From Ursus arctos (lineage: Eukaryota; Chordata; Mammalia; Carnivora; Ursidae), in NCBI RefSeq assembly GCF_023065955.2, contig NW_026622986.1, positions 18,315,848 through 18,379,847 of the forward strand: a stretch of 64,000 nucleotides of DNA. Direction: 5' to 3'. Each line of letters starts with the position of its first letter. Within the stretch, counting starts at the first letter, position 1. A program made the translations under genes and the position numbers. Shown piece by piece: positions 10,141 to 20,193 of this stretch. Under the pieces are notes generated by a model. The model saw only the letters and a program-made list of their open reading frames with translations, made no database searches and was not told the DNA's origin.

Positions 10141-12569
10141 TGTCATATTTTTTTCCAGCCCACCAGGAACCAACCTGTAGTCTGACAGAGTCAGAGTTAT
10201 AACCCCTAAATCCTGGGAGGCCAATAAGAAACCTGACAGGGGGCCAAGGAGGTCATCAGATCCTTGGTTCAGTGACAAACTCCTGCAGTTGTGGTCAGAG
10301 CGGACGGGACAAGGTGTGATTCAACGTGTCTCAAACGTGCTTATTATCACAGTCTTGGTGCCTTGAGGGGCTCAGGTGGCTCCCTGTAAAAACTTCCAAT
10401 TTGTGAAAATCGAATTGAATTATAGATCACTAGGGACAAGCCTGTAGTCGGAGAAGATCTGATATATTGACTTGCAGGGGGGTGGGGGGACAGGTGGGGA
10501 GGGGGCTTCAGAAGCACCCAGCCACGCACCCTGACAAGAGGAAGTGCCTTTTACAAAGTTTGGGTTCTCTCCATAGAGATCTGAGGTGGGTCCCACAGAC
10601 GCACCCGTGGGGATCAGCTCTAAATTCCCTGCTGTTTCTCAGCAAGTGAGTGAAGACTAAGGATTATGCGTTGTCATGAGGCAAGGGAGGTTTAGCCACT
10701 GGATCCCCCCTGTAATAGATGAGTTATGGCACAGTAGGCCCGTGAGCGTCACTGGTGACAAAGCAGTGTTCACGCAAGAAGAGTCGTTGTGGCATTTTAT
10801 AGCTGCTGCCTGGCCTTGGGAGGGACAGCGTTTCCTGTTGATTACACAGCTGGCTTTATGTGTGTCCTTCCCGCCTGATGACCCGCAAGGCTCCTCGTCG
10901 CCTTTGCAATCTGAGTTGACTCTCACTCTTCCAGTTCTAGACAGGTTTTCTCTCTCATATACATATTTAAAATATATATATAAATATGTGAAAAATATAA
11001 TGTAAAATTTGAGAACCGGATCCCAATTCATTTATTCAAATATTCAAATTCGATGCTAATGGATGCCTCCAGGTTTCAGGTTAGAGAAAATTCTATTTTT
11101 AAGCTGCAGAGACCCAGTGAGTTGGAACTGAATCTGAATGATTTTAAATCTGAATCTGAATTATTTTAAAATAGCAGGAAGCACATTTCAGGGGGGGGGG
11201 CATGTTAGTGGGGAAAGGGTTGTGATAGCCTGTAGAAAGGCCCAGATTAAACATTCTCTCAGGCTCTGCTGCCTTTCCTGGCACCATGGGGTTACAAACA
11301 TTCCACACTTATTCAGGAGAGAATGTAGAGGCTGTTAATGGGAAAAAAAAAAAAAATCTACCCACACCACAGGTGTTGTCCACACACTGAGGGCTGCATT
11401 TACGCATTGTTTCACTTCCTGACATATCAAAAGATTGCATGACATGGTAGAGGTGTGGTAATTATTTCCCTGTCATTGGATGGAATCTTGGTGATGGATG
11501 GAGAAACTCTATTGGCAATTTATAAGTTGTGTGACCAATATGTTTCTCTGGGAATAGATAAAAGTCTTGTTTTGTCAAAATCTTATTATTCTGATTTATT
11601 TGGTTGACTTTTATGTTGTCAAAGAAGTTGTGTGATAGATTGGGATAAATTCAATTTTATTTATTATTTATTTATATTCATGTTCAGGAATTAATGCGTT
11701 GCGTAAAAGCCACCTGGAGTGAATACATTAGTACCTCTTCCTTTTGTCTGTACTTTTACAATGATTTGGGGCCTTTCTGATAAGTGCCCACGGTTCCTGT
11801 GAGTTAATAATGCGTTACCTCAGCGACAGTGTGTTTTACCCTTGTGGGATGGATTTTCTGGAGCCTTTTCTGAAAAGCAGCGGCAAGGTTATCATAGCCA
11901 TCAGCTTTATAATTACAATCAAGTGATATCACTTCGAGTACGACAGATTCAAATTAAACATATACGGCTTTTGCCTTTGGGACAACTAAAACATAAAAAA
12001 AAAGAAGACCACCATCATAAAACAGATACTTTAAGACCATGATTCAATAAATGCATGTAAAGATTAAATTTATGTTCATTTAGTGTTAATGTCTTGCAAA
12101 ATGACGCAAGAAAGAAATTGGAGGCATATACGTTTTGCCTTCTAAAAATGTTTCACTTTTCAGTATTTAAATTCGCCTCTGTATAATCTCTCCCCTACCT
12201 CCTCTTACTGTGTTTGGATTGTTTACGTCTTAATGTATAGACTTGATTTCCCCTGAGCATCACTAGGCACAGAAATTATTCCCAGTCTCTTAGAATAAAG
12301 GCCAAATCAGAGGTAATGCATCTTAAGGTTAATCTCCGCTTCAATTAACAACGATATAACAATATTTATACTTATATATGAATACATCCCATTGACACCT
12401 GCTACATATTTTATTTTATGAATTAATGTGAAATATGTATTATGGGGAATTGTTACTACACACCCGCTCCTTTAGTGTCTGAGGCCCCTAAAGAGCAGCC
12501 TTCCCACCTGGATGAATTCAAACCAGGTGTCTAATCTGTATATTCTGAATTTGAAAATCATTTGATCCA

Positions 12570-13140
12570 AATTAGTTGAGATATAAACTGGGTTCTGGAG
12601 TTCACACCGCTTACATCCAATGGACTTCTCTGATTTGTGTTGACAAAGATTCTCTCCTTGACCAAACTCTATTCAGTTTCCCTTGAATTTCTCAACCAGA
12701 CCTTGACTTTTGGACTTCCGTGTTTGTCTCTGCATTGTCCAATTTTAGCAAGAATCCTGCTAAATTGGTTCAGCTGGAATCCCTCATGCTCCATGTCTGA
12801 TCACCCTGGATATGTAACAGGGGTTCTTTCTCTCCCATTGTCCACCAGGTAAGTGATGCCTGCTCACTCTGGACTGCCTCCAGCCAGAATCCTGTTACAT
12901 CAGTTTAGTCAGAATCCCACTACCCCTGATGTCTCCCCTTTGTAAGTTTCCATCCACTGACCCCTCCCCTGCTCCTTGGCTATCTCACTCACCCCTGCTG
13001 TATTCAGAGTTGAGTCTGGTCTTGCACTCACTGCAAGATGCTGTTGCAGTGGTCCCTACAACCATCATGATGTCCCTCTTGAATAAAGTCTTCCTTATCA
13101 TTTTAACAAGTGTCACTGAATAATTTTTTCTTTCACAGCA
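12570..13140 (+). mobile_element. Probable solo LTR of an old endogenous retrovirus
   Basis: The pattern is a pyrimidine-rich body containing two related motifs (AGCAAGAATCCTGCTAAATTGG and CCAGCCAGAATCCTGTTACA), a CTCACTCACCCCTGCTGTATTC stretch, a polyadenylation signal in CTTGAATAAAGTCTTCC, then ATTTTAACAAGTGTCACTGAAT and a terminal ...ACAGCA. This matches a mammalian ERV LTR (I suspect the ERVL group). No adjoining gag, pol or env was recognised. The 5' boundary is approximate. Confidence 0.5.
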
Positions 13141-14934
13141 TTAAAACTTATTTAGGCCTATGAAAAAGGATGGCTAACCCTATTCAAGTTAGAGTTCTGT
13201 GGAAACAATCATAAGGCATATTTACCTATAAGTGAAGTGTTGGTTATCAGGTGCAAAGCTGAACATCAAACTACAGCAACATTGGAAAGGCAAACGAGAT
13301 TCAACCTCCATAGTACTGCTTGCAACATAATTCTAATATTTGAATGATTTTTTAAATTTCTGGTCCATCCAAAAACTATCATTTTTCTCAATGTAAAGTA
13401 ACACATGCTTATTATAATAAATAATAAAAATAAAGCAAAAATAAATTACAAATTCTGTCATTTGGAGAGACATTTTCTTTTTGACTTTTAAAACTGTTAC
13501 TAATATGAAATATATGTTTCTTTGTAAGATTTTCAAACCATATTGCTTTTGTACACTTTTCACTTAATATTTGTCAGGAGCATTTTCCTATATCATTAAA
13601 CAATCTTTAAAGTCTGGTTTTTAATGACTTCTTATAATTCCATTGTATGGAAGTGACATCTTTTCCCCCCATTTATTTCCTATTGTATATCGAGTTTGTG
13701 ATTCCTTTTAGGGTTTCTCTTTTAGTTACGTGTATGGCATAACTGTGAAGATAGCTGTGTGGGGGCATATCGAATAACCTAAGATAGAGGCTGAGTATAA
13801 AAGAAAACCCTCTGATTTTTATATAAATGTTCTACCCGGTGTAGGAATTGCTTTAAAACACACTGTCTTTTAGGCATTTCTTCTAAAATATGCTTTGTAA
13901 AAGGTAGGAGTTTAAAAAGAATTAATACATGTGGTTGCAGGTGTTCTAAATTTTTTGACATTATGATTTAATTTACTTGACTAACTCTAAATTCCTCTGT
14001 CATCTTCTCCCTATGACCTCAGGAAACCTTGGTATTAAAGCTTGGGGAAGAGCTAGGGTACAGAATTATAATGTGATGATCCAACTTGTCCTGATGACTC
14101 AATATGAATCCTGCATAGTTTAGCATTGCCTTTGGGCATCGTATCTAATTCTGTGTTTACAGTGTTCGATGAAATGAAAGATGGCACAGTTTATATTGTA
14201 CAAGTCAGAACTTATAGAAGAAAAGCACTTGTTAAATCTTGGAGAAAACTGCACACAGAAACTGACAGTGGAATTTCTGGAATCCTGGATTCACAGCCAC
14301 AGTTCATTGAACACAAGTCTATTGATCAATTGGATTATCCCTGGTAGTGTTGATGTCCAGAAAATCAAAAGGTGAAAAGAGGAGAAAACTCTTTTCAGTA
14401 TGAATATAAGAGTAATAAATGGCATATGAATTCTGAAAGGCATTTGGTTAGACCAAAATTGAGTTCTCAAAACTGTATTTCTCTCTCTGCATGGATATAT
14501 GTATGTATGTGTGTGCTTATATAGAGAGAGAAAATAGATTACAATAAAAATACTCTAGCCATCTGTCATTGTAGAATGCAATAAATAAATAGCAAAATAG
14601 GAGAATCAACTTTTGAAACATGAAGGAAACTTCGAGAGTATCCAACCACTAGATTTTGGAAATGAGGAAAGAAGACTCTGGAGAGGGAGTGATTGGATGC
14701 CAACCATCCCATCTAGAGTGGCTTCTGTCACAGTACATAGAAGACAAGACGGACTTTGATTATTAAATTATCACAGTGCCATTTCTGTTCCACAGTCACT
14801 GTCCTTTACAAAGACATGCGTCTTCCTAATGACTCCTGGGTTTCTAAGATTGTAGTCATTTCTTTGAGAATTACTTTTAAAGGTATTTGCATGGGAGACA
14901 CAGAAAAAAAAAAAAAGTCTTATTCTCTGTCTGT
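13141..14934. other. No gene or repeat recognised
   Basis: AT-rich DNA with a TATG/GTAT and GA patch at 14500-14535. A 73-codon open frame at 14126-14347 looks superficially exon-like but has no recognised domain. Confidence 0.4.
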
Positions 14935-15990
14935 AAGGCTGATGCTATCCCTCTCACTACTCCTTCCCTGGATGACCACATACAGACTCATGGCTTTGAA
15001 TTCTGCAATATGTGGATGTGTCCAAATTATACATATCTCAATCTGCTCCTTCAACAGCTAGCTTGTGAATCAAAGTGACTGCTTGATCCCATTCAGCTGT
15101 CCAATCAAATAACCAAGTGTGACAAGTCCCAAACTGAAGTCTCGCTTCCCTAACACAAAAACTTGTTTCCTGCCCACATTCTGCATTTTAGTAAGGGCAA
15201 CTCCATTTTTCTAATTGTTCTTGTCCAAAAATTGGAGTCATCCTTGACTCTTATCATGACCTTTGGCCCAGTTTCCTCTCTAACCACCTTCATTGCTGTC
15301 ATCACTGTGTCCCAGCCATCGGCATCTACTACAGACAACATTGAAAAAGCCTCCACCTGGCTCCCCAGCTTCCCTCTGGCTCTCCCATGGTCTGTTCTCC
15401 ACACAATGTCAAGATCACCTTTTTAAATTCAAAATCAGAACAAGACACTGCCTCTTTGAACTCCTGCAAGGCTTTCCATCTTAGAGTAAAACCAGAACTC
15501 TTTACCACAGATCATAATATCTTCCTCTTGTTCACTCTTCTTCTTGTTCATTTTAGCTAAGCTACACTGGCCTTTCAGGTGGTTGTAGGATACCCCACGC
15601 ACGTTCCTACAACAGCACATCAGTCCTCGGCCTGGAATTCTCCTCCCTCCTATATGTATATGGCTCACTCCTTCACTCGTTCAGTCTTCTTGCAAAGATC
15701 TCTTGTGCAAGAGCCTTCTCTGTCACCTTACCTAAAATAATACATTCCATCACTTTTTATCCATTCCCCTTCTTTATCTGTCTTCTTAGAATTTTCCATT
15801 CCTTGAAACATGTTTTATACTTATGTGTTAATTTTTTCTCCAGGTTACATTAGAATGTAAGCCCCCTGAAGACAGAGACTTTTTCTGTTTTGTTCACTGT
15901 TGCATCCTCAGTACCTTCAGTAATTTTGGTATATAATTGGTGCTCGATTATCATTTACTTATTGAATGATAAATGTTTATTTTTCATGTG
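14935..15990 (+). mobile_element. L2 LINE, 3' coding part and 3' UTR
   Basis: It follows L2 from the reverse-transcriptase coding end to the 3' terminus. Landmarks are CATACAGACTCATGGCTTTGAA, AATTGGAGTCATCCTTGACTC, TCAAGATCACCTTTTTAAA, AACTCCTGCAAGGCTTTCC, CTACACTGGCCTTTCAG, TAGAATGTAAGCCCCCTGAAG, TTTTGTTCACTGTTGCATCC, and a last GGTGCTCGATTA...TTGAATGA. Frameshifts and stops throughout show it is long dead. One of the better L2 copies here. Confidence 0.8.
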
Positions 15991-16329
15991 TCAATGTTGG
16001 AGCAAGGATTGAATTCTAACAAGAGTTAGGAAACAAAACAAACATCTTCTCTGGCATGAACCCTTACCTACTTGCAGTTTTTTTCTCTCTCTCTCAGTGA
16101 CCACGGCGACCAGACACCACATTTGAACTAAGGAAGGGAAGCATTGGTTTAGTGGCTTGATGGTGATGTCTCTCATCTAGTTGTACTATGTCTTTAATTC
16201 TCATTTCCATTGGTAATAGTTTTTAGTTAAGATCAATTAAAGTTAGAAAAACAAGAATGACCACAAGAAAAATCCGAAATAATTGATTTAGCTATGCCAA
16301 TGGGCAAACTCGTGATAGGCTAATTTGTT
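15991..16329. other. Nothing recognised
   Basis: AT-rich sequence including a short (TC)n at 16085-16098. No element or gene is visible. Confidence 0.4.
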
Positions 16330-17225
16330 GATAGTATTTGCCCATATACAGAAAGATGTTTGATTTGGGGCTGTCAGATAGTAAGAAGTATATGTGCTGG
16401 TCTCTGTCCCCAGTTCCTGGCACAGAGCTCCTGAAACCCTATAATTTTTTAAGTGATAAGAGTACTAGGGGCATCTTTTGTTCTAATATTTGGTCTTTGA
16501 CCCTGGCTCCTGACAGAGCTCCTAAATCCCTTGGAATTTCCTAGGTGATAGCAGTGTCTTTTGCTCTAATGAGGTGACTCTCCGTGGTCTCCTGGATGGG
16601 GGCTGCTCACCAGAAAGACCAAGCCATGACCACACAGTTGGAATTTTGAGTCCCAAACCCCATTCTCCAGAGAGGGGAGAGCTAGACATGAGTTACTAAT
16701 TGGTCTTGCTTACATGAGGAAACCTCCATATCTCCCAACAACAGGGGGTTTGGAGAGCTTCCAAGTTGGTGAACACAGACGAGTAATGCACCCAACTCCA
16801 CAGGGATAGACGCTCCTACACTTGGGACCCTTCCAGACCTCATTCTATGTATCTCTTCACCTGGCTGTTCATCTGAGTCCTTTATCATATTCTTTAATAA
16901 ACTGGAAAATGTAAATGTTTCCCTGCGTTCTGTGAGCTGTTCTGGCAAATAATCAAATCCAAGGAGGGTGGAGGTCATGGAAATCTCTGATTTGTAGTCA
17001 AGTCAGACAGAAGTTGTGGGGAACCTGGGGAGTGATCACTTAGAATGGAAAATAAAATGGGGGCAGTCTCATGGGCTGAATCCCTTAACCTGTGGGATCA
17101 GACGCTATCTCCAGGTAGGTAGTGTCAGAATTGAGTTAAATTGGAGGAACCCAATCTGGGCCACCATATTGCTAGTGGGGACAACTCCCACACATCTGGT
17201 GTCAGAAGTGTGGTGAGTGTGGTAG
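16330..17225 (+). mobile_element. Ancient LTR-like repeat with internal duplication
   Basis: Order of landmarks: TGGTCTCTGTCCCCAGTTCC, GACTCTCCGTGGTCTCCTGGATGG, CCAAGCCATGACCACACAG, GGTTTGGAGAGCTTCC, CTTTAATAAACTGGAAAATG, TTTCCCTGCGTTCTGTGAGCTG, ATCCCTTAACCTGTGGGATC, CATCTGGTGTCAGAAGTG. I recognise this as a widespread ancient mammalian repeat with an LTR-like polyadenylation region (AATAAA). I cannot give its name. Two diverged copies of a ~96-bp unit lie at its start (16396 and 16492). Confidence 0.5.
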
Positions 17226-18239
17226 TGGCATGGGAGTTAAAGAGAACCACAAGGGAGAGACTGAGGTTTTCCTACACAGGGGCTCATAAATAACACATTA
17301 ATGACAAACAATAACGTGAAAGCTAAATTAAAAACAGAGAGCTTAAAGCAGGCTTTGATTAAGTCAGGATAATTGTGAAAAATGCATTTTACTGTATTTG
17401 AACTCTTCAACTAATGCATAGTAAATATTTTCCTCCTGTCTTTTCTTGTTGATTTTACGTAAAGCTTTCTCTGCTACGTGAAGAAAAAGTTTTGGTTGAT
17501 CTGAAGGTTCTCCGGGGTTTCCTGATCTTTTTTCTAAACTTTATTGCAGATGTGGGAGATAAAGTCAGCAGCAATTCCCATGAGGAGAAAGGGGCTGAAA
17601 AACAATAAAAAACGGGCGCCAAGCTCATGCCCACGCTTACCTGTCCCTTGGAGAGATTTCTTTGCCATGTCGCCCATGTCACTGCAGGGCTGCCTCTGTG
17701 TGTCAGTAAGGTCAAGCTCCTTCCCTCCAGCAGGGCCAGCTGGCTAAAAAGAAACTTTGCTACTTGCTTTCTCTTTCTCCAAAAGGATAATCATCTATAT
17801 TCTCAATCTTCTGTCTTGTTGACTTAGAAAAACTTACTGTACTCATGCTATCATCATTTTTTTTAAAAAAGGCCATTCTTGAAAAGCAGTTCAACAGATA
17901 ATTTAAGTTTGTGATGTGAAACTCATTTCTGCTAATGGGAGACAAATCGTTATTTCTCTCCAGACTGTCTATTCATAGTAATAGAATAATTCAAGCAAAT
18001 TAAAAATGTGAAGACATTTTTCATCAAGCCACAATGAACAATCAGCCAACACAAAGAGTACTGTGCTAGGAAACAGATAATACAATGATGAAGCTTTTCT
18101 ATAGAAAAGAAAGGACTTCAATTAAAAAATGTAAACTTACTTAATAGGCTACATGGTATAAAAAGAAAGAGTGGTTAAAATTTTTGTCCTTACCCACTGG
18201 GAGTTAAATCCTCCATGAAGTTGACCTAACTTAATTACC
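17226..18239. other. No gene or repeat recognised
   Basis: Mostly AT-rich. A GC-richer patch at 17620-17720 has exon-like signals on the minus strand (see findings). No repeat signature. Confidence 0.4.
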
Positions 18240-18395
18240 AAAATGATTATTTTCTTCATTTTCTAGGTGAAAAAATTTGGAGGCCCTGAGGTTTAGTAAG
18301 TCAGGCAAGGACACACAGCTACCGAGTGGGGCTGGATTTGAATTTAGCTCCGCTTCTAAATGTCATGTTTTTCTGCTACACTGCACTGTCTCTCC
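18240..18395 (-). mobile_element. MIR SINE
   Basis: Reverse complement of MIR: TAGGTGAAAAAATTTGGAGGCCCTGAGG, then AAGGACACACAGCTACCGAG, then GGGGCTGGATTTGAATTTAGCTC. These correspond to the reverse of the MIR central core and 5' half. Confidence 0.8.
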
Positions 18396-19179
18396 TCCAT
18401 GCTGTTAATTTTGCATCGATCTCCAAAGCTTGTGTTTTATTGATCTTCCCCAACCCAAGTATTTCAGCACACTTTTCTTCCTACGTTTTCCTGGAAGCAG
18501 GATGCTCAAAATTCAAGACACAGAGTGATTCAGGCTCGAGTAATTTGGGGATCTCTCCGTGCACTTTGAACTGCTGATCTGTCCTTCTGTTCTCTTTAGG
18601 CCTACATCTCTTCCAACAAACCAGCTCAGGGCCTGAATACGATTGTAGCCGATGAGTGGAACTGAAGCCTCCTTACAAAGAAAGTAATCTTGAACTTGCT
18701 TTGGGAGGAAACTCACTCTCCTTCAAGACAACTTGGCGAAAAGAAACCAGACTTTGGTTTGTAACTTAACCTTGCCTTAATGATGGCTTTGCCTCTTTTC
18801 CTGTCTTCTGTTCTGTGTTTCTGTGAATTTAGCATGCTGAGAATTCTTCACTGGGTACTGTACTTCATCATTTTTGCCCCTGTCTGAACTTGAGTATGAA
18901 GACTAGATATATATAATCACCTTCTCACTTGCTAGTCATAATTTTTGAAATTCTGTCTTGGCAAGATAGAAGCGGAAACTGGCAATTAGACCATCCACAG
19001 AGCGAGCGTCTGATTACTGTGGGCCAGCCAGCCCTCTGTAAGAGATGTTAAAACACCTCCCAGGTCATGGAACATCATTGAAGATGTGATGAGGTGGGTA
19101 ACCTTTGTAAGCGATACTTGGATAAACTACTTCAAAAGGAAAAGGGAGGGCCATTCATTTTCAGGAAAGTGAAACCATT
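18396..19179. other. No gene or repeat recognised
   Basis: AT-rich with a short exon-like pyrimidine tract and AG at 18588-18601. The downstream frame closes quickly. Confidence 0.35.
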
Positions 19180-19675
19180 CTGTATGATACTGTAATGATA
19201 GATACATGACATTATGTATTTGTCAAAACCTACAGAACTATGCAATGCAAGGGGGAACCCTAATGTAAACTATGGACCTTGGTTAATAATAATTTTTCAG
19301 CATTGGTTCATCAGTTATATTGAATGTGTGACACCAATGCAAGCAGAAACTGAGGGCTTCAGAAGGGAGGGGGTGGGGGAATGGGATAGGCTGCTGATGG
19401 GTAGTAAGGAGGGCACGTATTGCATGGTGCACTGGGTGTTATATGCAACTAATGAATAATCGAACTTTACATCAAAAACCGGGGATGTACTGTATGGGGA
19501 CTAACATAATATAATAAAAAAAATATTATTATAATAAAAAGAGATAATATTAGGAGAAACTGCGGGGCGGAGGTGGGGGCAACAGAGAGGGGGTATACGG
19601 AAACGCGTTGTAACTTCTGCTCAATTTTTCAATAAACCCAAAACCTCACAAATACAGTCTACTAATTAAAAGCAA
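19180..19675 (+). mobile_element. Old L1 3' UTR, split by a younger L1
   Basis: The left part (TGACATTATGTATTTGTCAAAACC, AACCCTAATGTAAACTATGGACC, GTTCATCAGTTATATTG) and the right part (GATAATATTAGGAGAAACTG, GGGGGTATACGG, TTCTGCTCAATTTTTCAATAAACCC) are consecutive pieces of an L1MA-type 3' UTR. The carnivore L1 end at about 19338-19548 lies between them. Confidence 0.75.
19338..19548 (+). mobile_element. Carnivore L1 3' end, 5'-truncated, nested
   Basis: AAACTGAGGGCTTCAGAAGG, GGGATAGGCTGCTGATGGG, GGAGGGCACGTATTGCATGG, TGCACTGGGTGTTATATGC and TACATCAAAAACC...GATGTACTGTATGG form the characteristic 3' UTR of carnivore-specific L1. A tail of ATAATATAATAAAAAA follows. Only the last ~210 bp were inserted, which is usual for target-primed reverse transcription. 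Exact boundaries are uncertain because the tail is AT-rich. Confidence 0.8.
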
Positions 19676-19970
19676 AAGGAAATGGGAGGGGTATGCTTTA
19701 GTCACGACAGAGGCATGCGTTAGTCACAATAGGTAACTACTATTCCTAAAGCACCTTCTCAAGGATGGGGTTATACTTTTAAGGCTTCTATTTTGTAGGA
19801 TGGGGTGTTAACTCTGTAGCCAGTTAAATTGCTTTGGGCAATTAAGAAGCAAGAGATGGTTTGTATCTTGTGTAAACAAAAGCTGAATACATATAAAAGA
19901 GCCCTGGTTCGAAGAGAGAAGAGCAGCACCAAAGGCTACCCCCAGCCAGCCACGTGTTTGGGTCTCTGTG
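19676..19970. other. Unassigned, with a TATA-like motif
   Basis: Contains CATATAAAAGAGCCC at about 19890, a good TATA-box match, but no gene or conserved exon follows before the SINE at 19984. It may be chance. Confidence 0.25.
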
Positions 19971-19983
19971 GCTCCTATGTTCT

Positions 19984-20180
19984 TTTTTTTTTTTTTTAAG
20001 ATTTTATTTATTTATTTGACAGAGATAGTGATAGCCAGCGAGAGAGGGAACACAAGCAGGGGGAGTGGGGGAGGAAGAAGCAGGCTCATAGCGGAGGAGC
20101 CTGATGTGGGGCTCGATCCCATAACGCCGGGATCACGCCCTGAGCTGAAGGCAGACGCTTAACGACTGCACCACCCAGGC
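19984..20180 (-). mobile_element. SINEC, arctoid-type, young
   Basis: Poly(T), AAGATTTTATTTATTTATTTG, GATAGCCAGCGAGAGAGGG, GGCTCGATCCC, CGGGATCACGCCCTGAGC, CACCCAGGCGCTCC. A perfect 13-bp target duplication GCTCCTATGTTCT flanks it (19971-19983 and 20181-20193). Confidence 0.97.
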
Positions 20181-20193
20181 GCTCCTATGTTCT

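Larger units (their letters stand above)
9560..12569. other. Long stretch with only simple repeats recognised
   Basis: It contains an A-run at 9760-9782, a CTGT/CCTG tetranucleotide tract at 10115-10140, a near-palindromic AT tract at 10960-11000 and G- and A-runs at 11192 and 11342. None of the open frames resembles a known protein. The region around 10150-10420 looks repeat-like but I cannot place it. Confidence 0.4.

Noticed and set aside
14126..14347. 73-codon exon-like frame with a Tyr-Ile-Val-Gln-Val-Arg stretch, vaguely like a fibronectin-type strand
   Set aside because: Resemblance is limited to a few residues. No clear splice sites on both sides and no neighbouring exons.
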